This document shows positions 33,413-45,579 of a stretch of 64,000 bases of DNA, piece after piece. The stretch spans positions 248,001 through 312,000 of the forward strand of contig FWCC01000256.1 in NCBI GenBank assembly GCA_900169235.1, read 5' to 3'. The translations under genes were made by a program, and so were the position numbers. The DNA comes from Zarea fungicola. Taxonomy: Eukaryota; Ascomycota; Sordariomycetes; Hypocreales; Cordycipitaceae. The notes under the pieces are model-generated. The model was given only the letters and a program-made list of their open reading frames with translations. It did no database searches and had not been told where the DNA came from. Every line of letters begins with the position of its first letter. Positions within the stretch are counted from its first letter, which is position 1.

Positions 33413-35283
33413 TTAATCATCCTTCTTCTCAGCCTCCTTGATCCGAACCGTAATGCCTTTGCGCCCAGCTTCAATCTCATAATGGCCACCCAGCACCAGA
33501 TCCTTGGCTACTAGCTCGCGCGTTCTGCCCAAACTCTCAATATCGGCAATGCGTTGGATCGTGAGCTCCAGATGCTTGTCGAAGCCTGGCTCATTGCAAA
33601 TTTCCTGAAAAGCACGATGCATGGGGACGCTACTCGCGCGTACATCCGCTTTGCTTGTGATGCTAAACAGATTGAGACTATCCAGCTTGCGAACAAAGTC
33701 GCACCGGGTCATGAGTTCCTGTGCAATGTGAAACGGATATGAAGGGAGCAGATGGCCCACGATAGGGTCATACGTTTTGTCCATCTCTTTTTCTTTAGCT
33801 ACCAGCGCCTGTGCGAGAACCATAGCTGCCGCCTATGTAGATGTTAGTTGTCAGTTTTTGCTGTGTTTTTGGGGGGGGGGGTTTCTGGGAGCAATTTGCC
33901 GGCCAGCATCCCGATACGAGTACTTACAGCCCATTTTTGCTGGTCCATAACATCATCGTCCATCTCCATGCCCAGAATCCAACATTGGTTCAGGAACCAC
34001 TTCTTCTCAATCTCTTTGATGGATTCACAAGTTGCAAGCATGTCTTTGCTCTTGGCCACCCGGTTCAAAAAGTTCAACCGCCCGCCAACCTGGTCGTAGA
34101 CTTGTTCCAGCTTCTCTTTGCAGACGGACTCGCCCCAGTACCGCTGGCGATATTTTTGCAGCGCGTCCACAGCTTGCTGCTTGGGCAGGTCTGTGATGGG
34201 AAGAACCTCCATTCGTGTGGCGAGCTGCTTGAGGCGCTCATAGACCCAGTAGTCGTCCGAGTTGAAGATCATGGTAACTAGGTTCGTTGCGGCCCATTGC
34301 TCGGCACGTTGTTGCAGCAGCTCGATGAGGTCACGGCCGTCGTCGTCGTCGCGAAGGAGATGCATCTGATTCACAATGACAATAAGTGGCCGCTTTCGCT
34401 TCTTGATAAGCTTCATGGCCACCTTCTCGAGCTTGTTGAGTGCTCGTTCAATGTCCAGCAGCGCAGTAGACTCTCGCGGGCCGCGCTCGCTAAAGTAACC
34501 GCCGATGTAATCCTCGTGGTACTCGTAGTTGAGCGCCTTTCCCAAGCGTAGACGGACAACTTCAAGGTCGGCGTGTGCTTCAAACATGGACACGCCATCG
34601 CCATCAATCTTACGCATCGCCTCCAGCAGCATGCTACTCTTCCCCGTGCCTTTCTCACCAATGATGAGAAAATAATGGCCAACATCGCGGCCATCGACAA
34701 TTGCGTCTATGATTCCTTGCTCAGACCGGCGTACCCACCTATCTTCTTCTGGCTCACGAGTATGCGGCAGATCCTTGCCAATGGCGGCGAGATCAAGCAC
34801 GGGGTCGCCTGGCTCGAATGCGCGAACCATTTTGCTCACCACAAGCATTTTGTAGCTCCTGTGGTATATGTAGCCAGCAGCAGCAAAACCCAGTCCCAAA
34901 ACGAGTATGGAAGCAAACGTAGTTGCCGCTGATTCTGCCATTTTGGACGCCAGTGTCGGCCCATCACTTCCATTGCCACCGTTGCCATGATCGCCACTAT
35001 GGGTGCTCTTGGCGTTGTTGCAGTCATCTGCAGCTGTCTCTGCTTTGTTCTCTGCTGGAACGGCGAGGCCACCAGTTAGTCTGCCATTGAGTTTGTGATT
35101 TGCAATATACTCGGGTATACAGCTATTCAATTCTGCGACTGCACTTTGGGAGCATTACGTACCATTTCGCTTTGCGCTTTGTGTTGAAAACGCGTGGCAT
35201 CTTGCCTTCGCATATGTGCGGGATCTCAGGGTCCTTGTTGGCACACGTGGCGCAGCCCTTGCCACGATGCGCTGTAAAATCAT
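33413..35283 (-). CDS. Mitochondrial AAA ATPase (Orc1-like AAA domain), 555 aa
   Basis: Three exons: 35163-35283, 33928-35054 and 33413-33832. Intron 1 (35055-35162, GTACGT, GACTAAC, TTCCAG) was chosen because it joins in frame to an ATG-started presequence at 35283. That presequence is Arg-rich, lacks acids and ends AKARCHAFSTQSAKRN, typical of matrix-targeting signals. A membrane segment follows (TFASILVLGLGFAAAGYIY). Then comes a P-loop ATPase with Walker A GEKGTGKSS and a hydrophobic strand LIVIVNQMHLL at the Walker B place, where the usual acidic residues come only after MHLLRDDDDG. Intron 2 (33833-33927) joins QQKWA to AAAMVLAQAL. Predicted to sit in the inner mitochondrial membrane. 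Function is unproven; it is conserved in filamentous ascomycetes as an uncharacterised protein. Confidence 0.85.
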
Positions 35284-36242
35284 GATGATTCAAATTGCTA
35301 TTACAGTCAAAGACTGCAGCCCACATCCCTTGACGCCAATTTGGACGGATTTTACCCGGACAGTTAATGAAAAAAGGAACGTCGTTGGTTTGTCGAACTT
35401 CACTGGGGATGGACTTGACAGTTTACCAGTGCACTAAACTCCCTCCACAGCGCCTCGATACAGTGGCTGAGACGGCGGGGGTTAGTGGTATGCAAATTTA
35501 ATTTAGCGAGGGGACATGCCTAAAGCGACAGGTGTGTTCGCTGTCGGAGGCCGCCGGCCCACTGACGAAGCGATCTCATTTCATTTTCCAGGGGCCCTGC
35601 CGTTTTGCACTTGCCTCCAATCTTTCATCTCCGCATCCTCAAGGCGTCAGAGATACCCTGCAGGTTAACCAGACTCAATTTCATCAAAAATAATAGAGCT
35701 GTGTTGATGGATATGTCGCTACCCCTAGAGAGTGTGAATAGAGTAGACAGGATGTGAACACCCATGCATCAGATTCACGGGTGCCTAGGCATGAGGATAA
35801 TTACATAAAGGGACTTGTCCCGGGAAAGCTAACTTAGATCTTTAGTCATCCATCTTTCCTTTGAGACCTTCAACTGGCTGCAATTGAGAACTGACTTCTG
35901 GTCTTCTATCTGAGCACATCAATGCCGACTTTGAGTCAATGTTGTACATCCATTGTTATCTCCCCAGAGTGATCCTCACTCAGTCTGGCCTCAGATGATG
36001 CTCACTTTACTGTTAGACGTGAGCCGAGGCGGCGCTGCGATTCATCGCAACCCCTCCTCACATGATAAATAGCATTGCTTGCCATCCACATTCTTCAACA
36101 ACCATCGTGGATGCTCTTTGCTCATCGAAATACTCACATTCAATTAAAGCTTAAACGTCGCGGGCGTCCGACGACCCATCTGGCACATCACTCTCTCTTT
36201 TGTGTCAGCAGCCAGCTCTAGAACAGAATTGGTGCAAATACA
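35284..36242. other. Divergent promoter region
   Basis: This region is shared by the mitochondrial AAA ATPase (leftward) and the UAG-interrupted gene (rightward). No ORF is supported. No exact regulatory consensus was identified. Confidence 0.5.
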
Positions 36243-39200
36243 ATGATTCAGCTTGAAGAAAACACAATGCTTCCAACTGCGCTTGAAATTGAAGACCGCT
36301 GGCTGTACCAATACCTCGACGCACTCCGCAAACTGCTGACAACAGACGACCTGGAGTATTCCACTTTACACTGCGACTTCACAAAGGAAATACAAACCAA
36401 ATTACGTGTTTTCGACCATGATGCTTCCATTCATGCATCCCTGATCAAAGAACCTCTCTCAAGCCAGGAAAAAAACACCCGCCGCTGCCCCATAAACCCC
36501 CGTCGATGTCTGCTCACGGCGACGCGCGACATATTCAGGGATCTGCTTCGGGGTGGCGGTATCGACTACAAACGTTCGATGCATGGCATTGTTCTGCTCG
36601 ATCAGGTCGAAAGACACCGTGTTGTGCTCTTCAACACAGTTCAGCGTGAGATGGCTGCCGCACTGATGGATGTTACACAGTCGTCCGTTCTGCTGGAGTT
36701 GCACAACGCCAGCACCCTGCACTACGGCCTTTTCCACATGGGTTTTCGTGCTGCCGTATGTACAGGCTACCTTTCCCTACCGGCGATTTAAGACAACTGA
36801 CAATTTTGCTTGCATTAGATCTTGATTCACTTCCTTGATCCGACTGAGAGCACGCCGGATGCGTGTATCATGGCCAAGCTGAACGCACTATTCCCACCAA
36901 TTGCCGCGGCCAATCTAGACTCAACTCTGTCGCTGGCTCCGTATACTGATGGTTTACGTGAAAACATTCGATTTTGTGTCTACGAGTATCTAATGCGTGG
37001 CAATACTGGCGACGTGGCAAATTGGCGTGCGTTGAAGGCGCGGCTGTATTCGTGGTGCAACATACCTGGTTACACCGAAGCCAGAGACGCTATCATGCGT
37101 TACACCGAGGAATTTAAAAAGCTGGAATTACTCTGCCTCTCTACACTACACTCACTCGAAGCTCGAAGGCAGAAAGTGCACATACCAGAATCTTTGCAAG
37201 GCAGCACGTTCGTCATTAGCTCATCCTTAACTAGCATCGCACCGTCTCCAAGTTCGTCATTTTTCGGAAGCGACATGTCTGACTTCGACTCTTCCTTCCA
37301 GACTCACCATCACTCACTCAGTTCTGTGAAATCGCACTCGCCCTCTACAAATTACAACCTGCAGTCCTCCCCGCTGCTGAGAGGCATGCCTGGCAGAGAA
37401 ATATCAGCAGCCAAAACAGATGGCGCCGCCTTCGCTGGAGAGGTCGACGCCGTGCCCATTCTGGCGTACCCAAATGATCTATCCCAGATCGAATTCGATC
37501 AACATCCTCTCACAAAGTATCTGGATATGTCGCCCCGCGAAAAGATCCAGCTGGGCCTTGTCATCCCAAAACAGCTCCCTAGTCGCGATTTTTAGTACAA
37601 TTTTGACTCAGAGGATGAAATGGAAGAGGATGTGGCAGAGATATCTAAGCCGATCAAGGATAATAGCAAGAGCCGTCGCTTTGGTAGAAAAGGTTCTGAC
37701 ACGCGAGCACCTCCAGTGCTGCTGTTGCCTCCTATACCCGAATCACTGAATACGAGTGCGACTTTGAGTAATTTTGGGAGAATTGTGAGGCATATACGGT
37801 CAAAATCTACTCTTGCACCACAAGCAACCGAAGCCACATTCGCAGCTGTGGATGCAGCTTTGAGCGCAAAGACTCCACGCAAGCTCAGGATTCCGTTCAG
37901 ACGTACAAAATCCACAATTTCTAATCCTGAGCTCCAATCTGACCCCAACCCTACGTCAATAATTGAGCTACCGAATAGCCAATTTAGCAATCCGTTTCCA
38001 TACCTCAATGCCGGCGCGAATCCACGACAGAGCGTGGCCAGTCCAACTGAGTCAGGTTACCCGAGCGCTGTTGAAACTGACATCGAACGGGCCCAATGGA
38101 CAATTGCTAAGCCTCGACTGTCGCCCATGGAGTATGCAAGAACGGTACTCATTAGATCGGCATTGTATCGGCGGGAGAGTGCTACCGCGTCGGCCCCTGC
38201 CGAGTTGACCAAGCTGTGGTTTTGGACCCCTGGATGGGAAACTTTTCTTATTATACCACGAGAGCCTGTATTGGCAAGAAAGGACTCGGCCACGTCTGAG
38301 CTGCCAGCTTATGCCGACATGATTGATACACAGAAAAATATCGACACGACATTGCTACCAAGCAGCAAACGAGGACAACCGGAGGTTAACCGGAATAGCT
38401 TGCTGTCTTGCCCGCGGCTGTCATTAAACCTTGGTAGCATTGCAATGCAGCTTCCGTCAATGTTACAGCTGATAAATTTTGACGGGATTCATTCATTTCG
38501 ATCGCCATCTAATTCTACAGTTTCGACATTCCAGTCAACTTCAGAGTCATATACGCACGTGCCGGCCAACATCGCAACGGGCAATGCCTCTGGCCAAGGC
38601 TCACGAGAAGAGAGTTCTGAGAATCACATGCTCACTTTGCTAGCCGAGGGTGTTGATAATTACCCTACGTGCCAGCCAGGTACCGCTTCTGTTGCTCCTA
38701 GTGTAATCGATCCAGACGGTCCAGCCGAGCCTGATGGGGAAGCAAATCATGGGAATAGTGACACTGCAACACGAAGTACGAACACTCAATTTGAGGACGA
38801 GTCAAATTTCAGTAATTCTGAAGTTCAACAAGCAGAACCGCCACCAATGGCGCTTGGCAATCATGCGGTGCAGGGCTCACCCGCAGAATCGTGCAGCAGT
38901 ATAGACATAGCTGCACTGGCCGTTCCGCAGACTTTCGGGCTCGACCAGCAGCACCCAACCGATCTTGCATTTGCACACCAACCGCCGAGGCGGCGGATTG
39001 GCCACCGTGTAGTAGGGGGCCAGCTGGTGACAGCTGTGAGCACCAGCAGGGTCCCTCAATTAGTTGCCGGTGAGATGCGCTCTGCCGTTATGAGTATGCA
39101 TGCGCATTCAGAGAACTTTGAGTTGCCTGATGTTTCGGATGAAGAGAGAGAGTTGCGACCGCCACCCCTGTTTGTCCACAGGCAAAGGCGGAGAAGCGAA

Positions 39201-40718
39201 GGCCGCAGTTGTTTGCGGCAGCGGGATACAACGAGGAGAAATTTGTTCAGCAGCAACGACGGCGAGGATGACGTGGATGGCCTATTGCGGCATCTCGGTG
39301 ATAGTAACGGTGATGATGGTCTTCTCTCGCCGGTGTCACCAGAAGACGAAGAAGGGCTGTCGCCGTGGTCGCCGTTTTATTATTCGGACAATAACCATAT
39401 ACTGCGCGTAACCCCATCTATTCGCAGCCAAAGCTCTGCGCCAAATCTTGCGACGCCAACTTCTTCGGCGCGACGCCTTGCCATCTCCCCGCTCCGTACA
39501 CGTACACACAGAGAACAGCGTGGTGATGAGGAACATTCAGGCTTCAGTCCGCGACCGCGACAGATGGCCTCGACGCACCTACCTCTGCCAGATTCTCCCA
39601 CACTACCTGCCGTTGGACCGCAAGTAAGAATAAAACAAGGACTGTTCGGTTTATCCAACGACGCGCTCATCGGAGCGCGATTAGGCGGGCCCGGAAGGCT
39701 TCCTCTGCCACAAAAGTCGTCACCAACAAGAAGAACAGTAAAAGAGCCTAATTCAGGTCGTAGCGGTGCAGGGAAGCGGCAGGGTCGTGACAAGCCATAT
39801 CCCCTCACCCCCCGAAAGCTACGGAAGCCCAGGCCTGCGTCTAAGAAGCCTAGCGATTGCGATAGCAGCAGCTTCGCTTTGCACAAAGCCGCAAGTCACG
39901 GTGCGTTTACACTCCTGCCCAAGCTCAGCGTAAGCCGGCGCCGTTCTGGCACAGTAGCACAACAGGCCAACGAGGAACAGCAAGACTAGAACTACTGCTA
40001 CGACTATCACGACTTTCGTCATCCTCAAGTGCCATCAATTCCCAGTACAGGCACAACAGCGCTGCGCGACGAGCGTGAACCGTCCGCGCTCAAGATAGGT
40101 CAAGACACCAGTTCGTCCACGAGACTCGACGCCGCTCGTCGCGGAGCATTCTCCGCTACAAAACAGGACCCCAACTGGCTGCCACAGCCTGTACCACCGC
40201 CACAATCACCATCATCTCCCCGCTCTGACAAGAGAGCTGATGAGCAGCTGAACCATGGCGCTGGCGGTCGCGGCACCGGGGGTCGCGGCGCGGTCACGGG
40301 CGCAGGAAGTAGCCTCAGCGACTACCTACAATTAGACACCAATCATGGCTTTCCAAATGACAAATCTTACTATTCTCACCTCTCAGAGGCCAGACACAAC
40401 GTGCCGGCGCGTGGTGGATCATACAAGGGTTAGGAATCCGGCAGTATGGTCGAAAGGGGTCCTCCTCCGGGTGGTTTCCAGGGGCAATCCACCAACAGGT
40501 CTTGCATACAGGATGGCAGCACGACCGGCCAGGGTGCTGCAGCGGGGACTGGGAGCCTGGGATATCATCAACCCTGTGCAGGAATTCCAGCTACCCGGCG
40601 CTCGGCAACGACGGTAACACACGGCAGCATCAACAACAGCCTGGACAGCGGCAATTCTAGTGCCAACAAGAGGACGATTGGCACCTCAATCGGCGGCCAG
40701 ACGATCCATACCAATTGA
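36243..40718 (+). CDS. Very long gene of unknown function with three in-frame TAG codons
   Basis: Exon 1 is 36243-36755. The intron 36756-36818 (GTATGT to TTAG) joins GFRAA to ILIHFLDPTES. From 36819 one frame runs to a TGA at 40716-40718, broken only by TAG at 37593, 39987 and 40431 (codons 430, 1228 and 1376 of 1470). Only 24 nt separate the first TAG from the next in-frame ATG, followed by 789 open codons, so separate genes are unlikely. No intron with usable signals removes the first TAG. The N-terminal 260 residues look folded and helical. The rest is Ser/Pro/Arg-rich and disordered, with acidic patches (GEDDVDGLLRHL) and basic ends. I recognise no family. Readings: mRNA editing or readthrough, a young pseudogene, or sequence error. 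The true stop could be any after the first; the part beyond 40433 is the least certain. Confidence 0.7.
37581..37608 (+). promoter_or_regulatory. Predicted RNA hairpin with the first in-frame TAG in its loop
   Basis: AGTC (37581-37584) pairs with GACT (37605-37608). The helix continues through G-U, one C/U mismatch, G-U and three A-U pairs (37585-37590 with 37599-37604). This leaves an 8-nt loop TTTAGTAC that holds the stop codon at 37593-37595. Pairing was found by eye; no folding energy was computed. Confidence 0.4.
40417..40451 (+). promoter_or_regulatory. Predicted RNA hairpin around the third in-frame TAG
   Basis: GATCATAC (40417-40424) pairs with GTATGGTC (40444-40451), 8 bp with one G-U. 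The 19-nt loop contains the TAG at 40431-40433. Found by eye, not computed. Confidence 0.3.
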
Positions 40719-41447
40719 GGCAAGCAGTTTTCCTGCCCAGCTCATCTCCCAGGACTAGATCCCCCGCCGCACCTGACAGCCTTGGGAGTTACATCGCGTA
40801 CTAACCAGACGGCCCGCCCGTTGATGGCCCACGGTGTGATACCAGTACAGCTCCAAGCTTTTCACCCCTGAAACGGAATAGTCTGCCCTGGTGTGCGAGT
40901 TATGCTAGCTGAAGCGGTTGATGCGTTTTGGAAGCAGATTTTCTTTTAGATACTAATAATGAATAGATATTTGGCATTGATTGTCAAATCTAGTAGTAAG
41001 GATGTAGGCAAGGTGACCGAGCCTTCTGTCCACCAACTTATTTAACGGAAAAACTGTAAACTAGTTAAATTGTTCGACTGCTAGTTTGGCTTTTTTTTTG
41101 CGTCGTTTTGTGGCGTTTTTGGGATCAATCGGTGCAAGCCAACGTTTTTCTGTATGCAATGTACCTGTACAACCGCAGGACTGCTCCGTATACCGTATAC
41201 AGGAAGAAGGGGGGTGTCGAATGTGCCAAATAAAAAGCAAATAAAACCCAAGACCGTCGATGCCTTGTTTCTCCCTGGGCCCATTTGTGTGCGAGTAAAA
41301 AGAAAACTGAGACGCGGGACACATGGCGGCGTCGCGTGGGCTTTCTGCCTCAGTGGCTGGCCGTTCATTCCAAGGGGCTATAATCTGCACAAACTTTGGG
41401 GTCGCCATCATGGGCGCTGCTTTCGTAGGCGAACACTGGGTACATAG

Positions 41448-41470
41448 AACAAAACAAAACAAAACAAAAA
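41448..41470 (+). repeat. Short (AAAAC)n microsatellite
   Basis: About four perfect AAAAC units followed by an A run. Confidence 0.8.
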
Positions 41471-44400
41471 GCAATGATTGCATTAGACCCTCGTCCTTTT
41501 CATTGTCAGCGGGCCATGGCGGCGGATCTGTGGAGAATGGGTTACCAACATGCATGTACACGTCGTGGCCCCAGCCAGCAGGATTAATAGAAAGAAAGGG
41601 AGAAGCCGTGGTGCCGACAGTCTGGTTCCGTACCATCCCTTTCGACTGCAGCCATGCAGGCCACTAATGCAACTGAAATTTTTCACTTCACAAAAAGACA
41701 GGCCGTAAACGTGAGATGAGAGAAAGGTGTGCAGCAACGGCGCCACTTTTTGGCGCAAATGGACATGGTCCCCCCTCCACGTAATTGGATTACTTTATTT
41801 GAAGACGAAAGGGCGGGTTTTCTGGAGAAATTGGGGGCGAACGAGCAACTACTTTTTGTCCATAAATTTCTAAGCTAGCCCAGAAGGCGTCCGGAGCACA
41901 GCCGAGTGACATCTCCAGCTGTGACTGGCACGTATTCCCTGGTCGTGAATTTTCTCAGTTGCGGCAGCGATCGGCAATTCAGTGAGCAGAATGGAGTACA
42001 TACGCCAGACCGAGATGCTGCGCAGCCGGTTGATGATCCCTTTGCCGATGAAGTGTACCAGTAGAAGAGGCATTTCATCGTCTTACCCTCCTGCCCCTAA
42101 AAAGAGGGTGGGTGATATGACAGACTAAGACACGCCAGGCAAGCCCGTTGGCGGCCGGCTTGGACTAGCTAACTAGCTCATATTCTAAGTCAAGCACAAA
42201 GCACTGATGACCGTTGGAAATGCACTGCCTTGAAATATGCTAGTCACCAATGTAGGAACGTTGGTCAGTTTGATGCAGTTTTTTGCCTTGCATGCGCCAT
42301 GCCGCGACAGTTAAACGGACATTTGGCTAGGGATCCGTGGCAGCCGTCTTCGACCGTGCATTTTGGAATGTAAGACGCTGGCGGATGCTCATGTTAAGAC
42401 ACAATTGCCGAAAAGGATATGTCGCTACACTCCCTACTCTGCTCAGTGATTTCCCGTCCAAAAATATTAGAAAAAAGTCCATCGGAGTGAGACTTCCGAC
42501 ATCCGAGATTAGTGTGCTGTCTCTGCACGACAGCGCTGGAGCAGACTCAATCGAAACGTTGCTGGCGGTGAGCATTTGCCAAGCTTCTGACACTGGTCAG
42601 GATCGTGAGATGCCTGCGCACCCCTGGTAGATTCCCAGAGAGTTGGGAACCATTTTTCCATCAAGGAGTGAAACATTCATGTCTCCAGGCTCAAATGAGG
42701 GGCGGGGAAAAGGGTTTCTTGCGAAACACCTCTCCAAGGATTGTAGTATCTGTGGCCAGAGCAATGTTCGTAGCTAGGCGTTCAGAAGATTGTGAAGACC
42801 AGGCTCCACCGTTGTGCAACATAAACTTTACAAACCCTTACCCAATAGCATATATGTTGACTTACCGAGAATGGCGTCGGTAGCTGTCCTTCCTAGCTGT
42901 TTCCCCCTTTGTGCCCATGAAAGCTGCTGGTAGGTAGTCACAGTGGTGCTCGATGAGAAGCCTCTTGTCGGTTACCATCAACATTTCTGGGCTCCATTCC
43001 CCAAAATGTAGCAATGCCGATCGTTTCATGGATAAGACAACCGAAGCACCCTACTGTATAATCTCAAGCCGTCCCTGGCGGCATGTACTGCAGCCACATG
43101 GCTGGATGGTGTCGTTCATTCATGAGAAGGAGGCTGTGTCATGCTTTGTGTAGAAGTCCCGTGCAATCCCACGATGACTTTGGAACAGGCTACCTGAACT
43201 GAACACTGACAGCGTCGCAGTAAGTCAGTTTTACTGGGATTCCGCACTAGTCCAGCGGAACACGGACCGGACCTTGCTCACCCGGGCGCCACCGTCTTAG
43301 AAACCCCACAGCAGGCTCGTTCAGTGGTTAGAGTAATAACTGGGTCTGGAGGCTGAATTGGCGCATCGAAATGAAAGGGCCTTGGGCGAGAAAAGATGCA
43401 AAAGGTTTCGGGCAGAATCATGTCCCGACAGCGCTCAGTCGCAACTGAGGATGATTTTTTGGTACGAATGTTTTACCCCTGGGGTAATGCTAATAATATT
43501 TATCCTCCTGTGGAGGCTCGAGTCTTCCGCTTCTTACCAATTCATCCCATGTCTTGATTGTAGAGCTATTGATGCTCAGGGAAAATCCCAAAGTGTCCTG
43601 CGAGCTGCAAAATTACTCCCAAATTGGCCGCCTTGTAGAACAAATCGGCGAGCAAATCATTCAAATTAATATGTGTTGTTGTGTTCATAAAGCCAATCTT
43701 ACCTGGCTTCGATTGCTAGTGACGTGGATTCTTCAGAAGTAACGCTACAATTGTATAATAAGCAAGGCCATTGAAGAGTTTGAAAGTTTGAGCGCTGGCC
43801 GCTAGGCTCCCCCTGACCCAGGAAGGCTGCTACCTTCCGTAAACAATACACTAGCGATGTGATTGTTACCAATCTGAAAATATCTTCCCCTCATTAGGCG
43901 CACATAAAGAAGAGGCAACGACCCGCCAAGATCATCATGTACCATGGCGCCGGCCCTTTTAGCCTCAGCATCGATCTTTGAGTTGATCGCCGTGGTGGGC
44001 CATGGCTAGTCAGGAAGCATTGTAACTTGGAGGGAAATAATGTAGGAAAAGCTCAGCCTGTTGGTTTTCTTTGACATTTATCTAGCGCGGCACGGCTCTC
44101 GGACCCAAGTCCTTTACGCAAAGGTATTTAGGACAGTGTACTGTGTTTGTCAACTGTTATTAGCAATCCGTCGAGGTACTCTAGCTCAGCTCTATGCGCG
44201 TTGTTGGTACAAGCAATCCAAGTTTGGGAGGAGGTCTCCAGCGATCAAAGCGCTAATCCAACTTGGCGTAGCTCCGGCTGACAATGCAGTTCCATCCGAC
44301 TCATTGTGCAGCCAGCTGCAACGCAAATCAAGGAAAAAGAATGGCAGTGGCTGTTCAATAGTAGCAAACGTATGAACGCCACGGCTTGACGGCCTGACGG

Positions 44401-45560
44401 CTTTGCGACGGAGAGTGGCCGTCGGGGTTGAACCGCGCAATGCAAGGCTCTCCATGGAGTTCGCAGCGGGCCAAGGAAAGCACGGAGGCAGACCGAGCGA
44501 TTGGTAACGTTGATCTTGGCCGTTGGCTGCCGGTGCATCTCGATTATGCCTGCCGTCAGACTGCATTGCTAGGAGGTGGGTGTGGCATCAGCGCTGAGCT
44601 GCGCTAGCCGGGTGGCAGGGTATGTATGGCCCGTCGTAGACTCGCCGCCTCCTAGGTTCACTGTTCCTGGAGACGTACATAAGAACGCAGTGGAACGAAG
44701 AGCGGTATGTGGGGGTTGCCCTGCTATATTATGTGTTGCATGTGTATAAGATGATGTGCTTATAAGTTAGTGCTGATAAGTTGCCTGATGATTGAACGAT
44801 GTATGGCGGATGGTGGATGGGCTTATTCGACAAGCAAGGGCAATGTACAACACAGAGTGAGGAGGAGATTCCCGAGTTAATCAGTGGAGAGCCGGGCCGC
44901 TCCAGGACGGGCCGTACAGTCGCACCTGCACTGTGTCTTTTAGCGGACAAGTTCCTGCTAGGCAACGTGCCAATCCGCCCACAGGGTGCGTAGTGGGGTT
45001 GTGTTGGCCCGAGCTTTTTGAGGCTTTTTGCGGAGCGTTGAACTGTAACGCCCCTGAGGCCAGCCGCAGCAACTTGCACTGTGCGCTGCATTAGCAGCCG
45101 CTGGCAATGCATGCTGCACACCAACATATGGTCTCGCAGAAAGAGACATGGCCCCAGTGAACCACCACGCTGTTACAATACGAGGGGCTCATTATCAGCT
45201 TGCTAAAAACCAACAAGTCTCATCTAGGATGCTCGACGGTTGCCCGTTGTCTCACACAGTTAGTTGTCTGCTGGTACGGCCCACCAACGCCACGATATGG
45301 TGCAGGATTCCAGCTCGGCGCCTCTCATCCACTGTCATCCACGTTTCGTTGCCTAGCATGTCAAGGATACGCAACATCAGCTAATTTTTATTTTATTTTA
45401 GCACTGCTACTTTATGAACCTGCTCGTCCGCCAGCCCAAAGCACTATACTGTTACACAGCGGAAAGTCGCCGTTCCATACGTACGCAATACCATGCGTTC
45501 ACTCTAGAGGGTGCAGACGAAGACCATTGCCTTTTCCTGCTACTGATGTGGCCTTGGTGC

Positions 45561-45579
45561 AAAAAAAAAAAAAAAAAAA
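45561..45579 (+). repeat. Poly-A tract, 19 nt
   Basis: An uninterrupted run of A directly followed by CCCACC. It is a homopolymer with no flanking duplication that I could see to mark a retro-insertion. Confidence 0.8.

Noticed and set aside
35163..35326. Alternative N-terminus of the mitochondrial ATPase from an ATG at 35326
   Set aside because: It gives a Cys/His-rich, non-conserved leader that cannot be spliced in frame to the next exon. The ATG at 35283 gives a textbook mitochondrial presequence in the right phase.
37519..37595. An intron ending in TTTTTAG that would remove the first TAG of the long gene
   Set aside because: The only nearby GTAT donor gives a length not divisible by three, and the in-phase donor would make a 36-nt intron.
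41061..41636. 191-codon minus-strand ORF in the gene desert
   Set aside because: No recognisable domain; opposing frames are open as well; no promoter or intron logic.
44061..44375. Small ORFs in the gene desert on both strands
   Set aside because: Overlapping, mutually exclusive and without family features.
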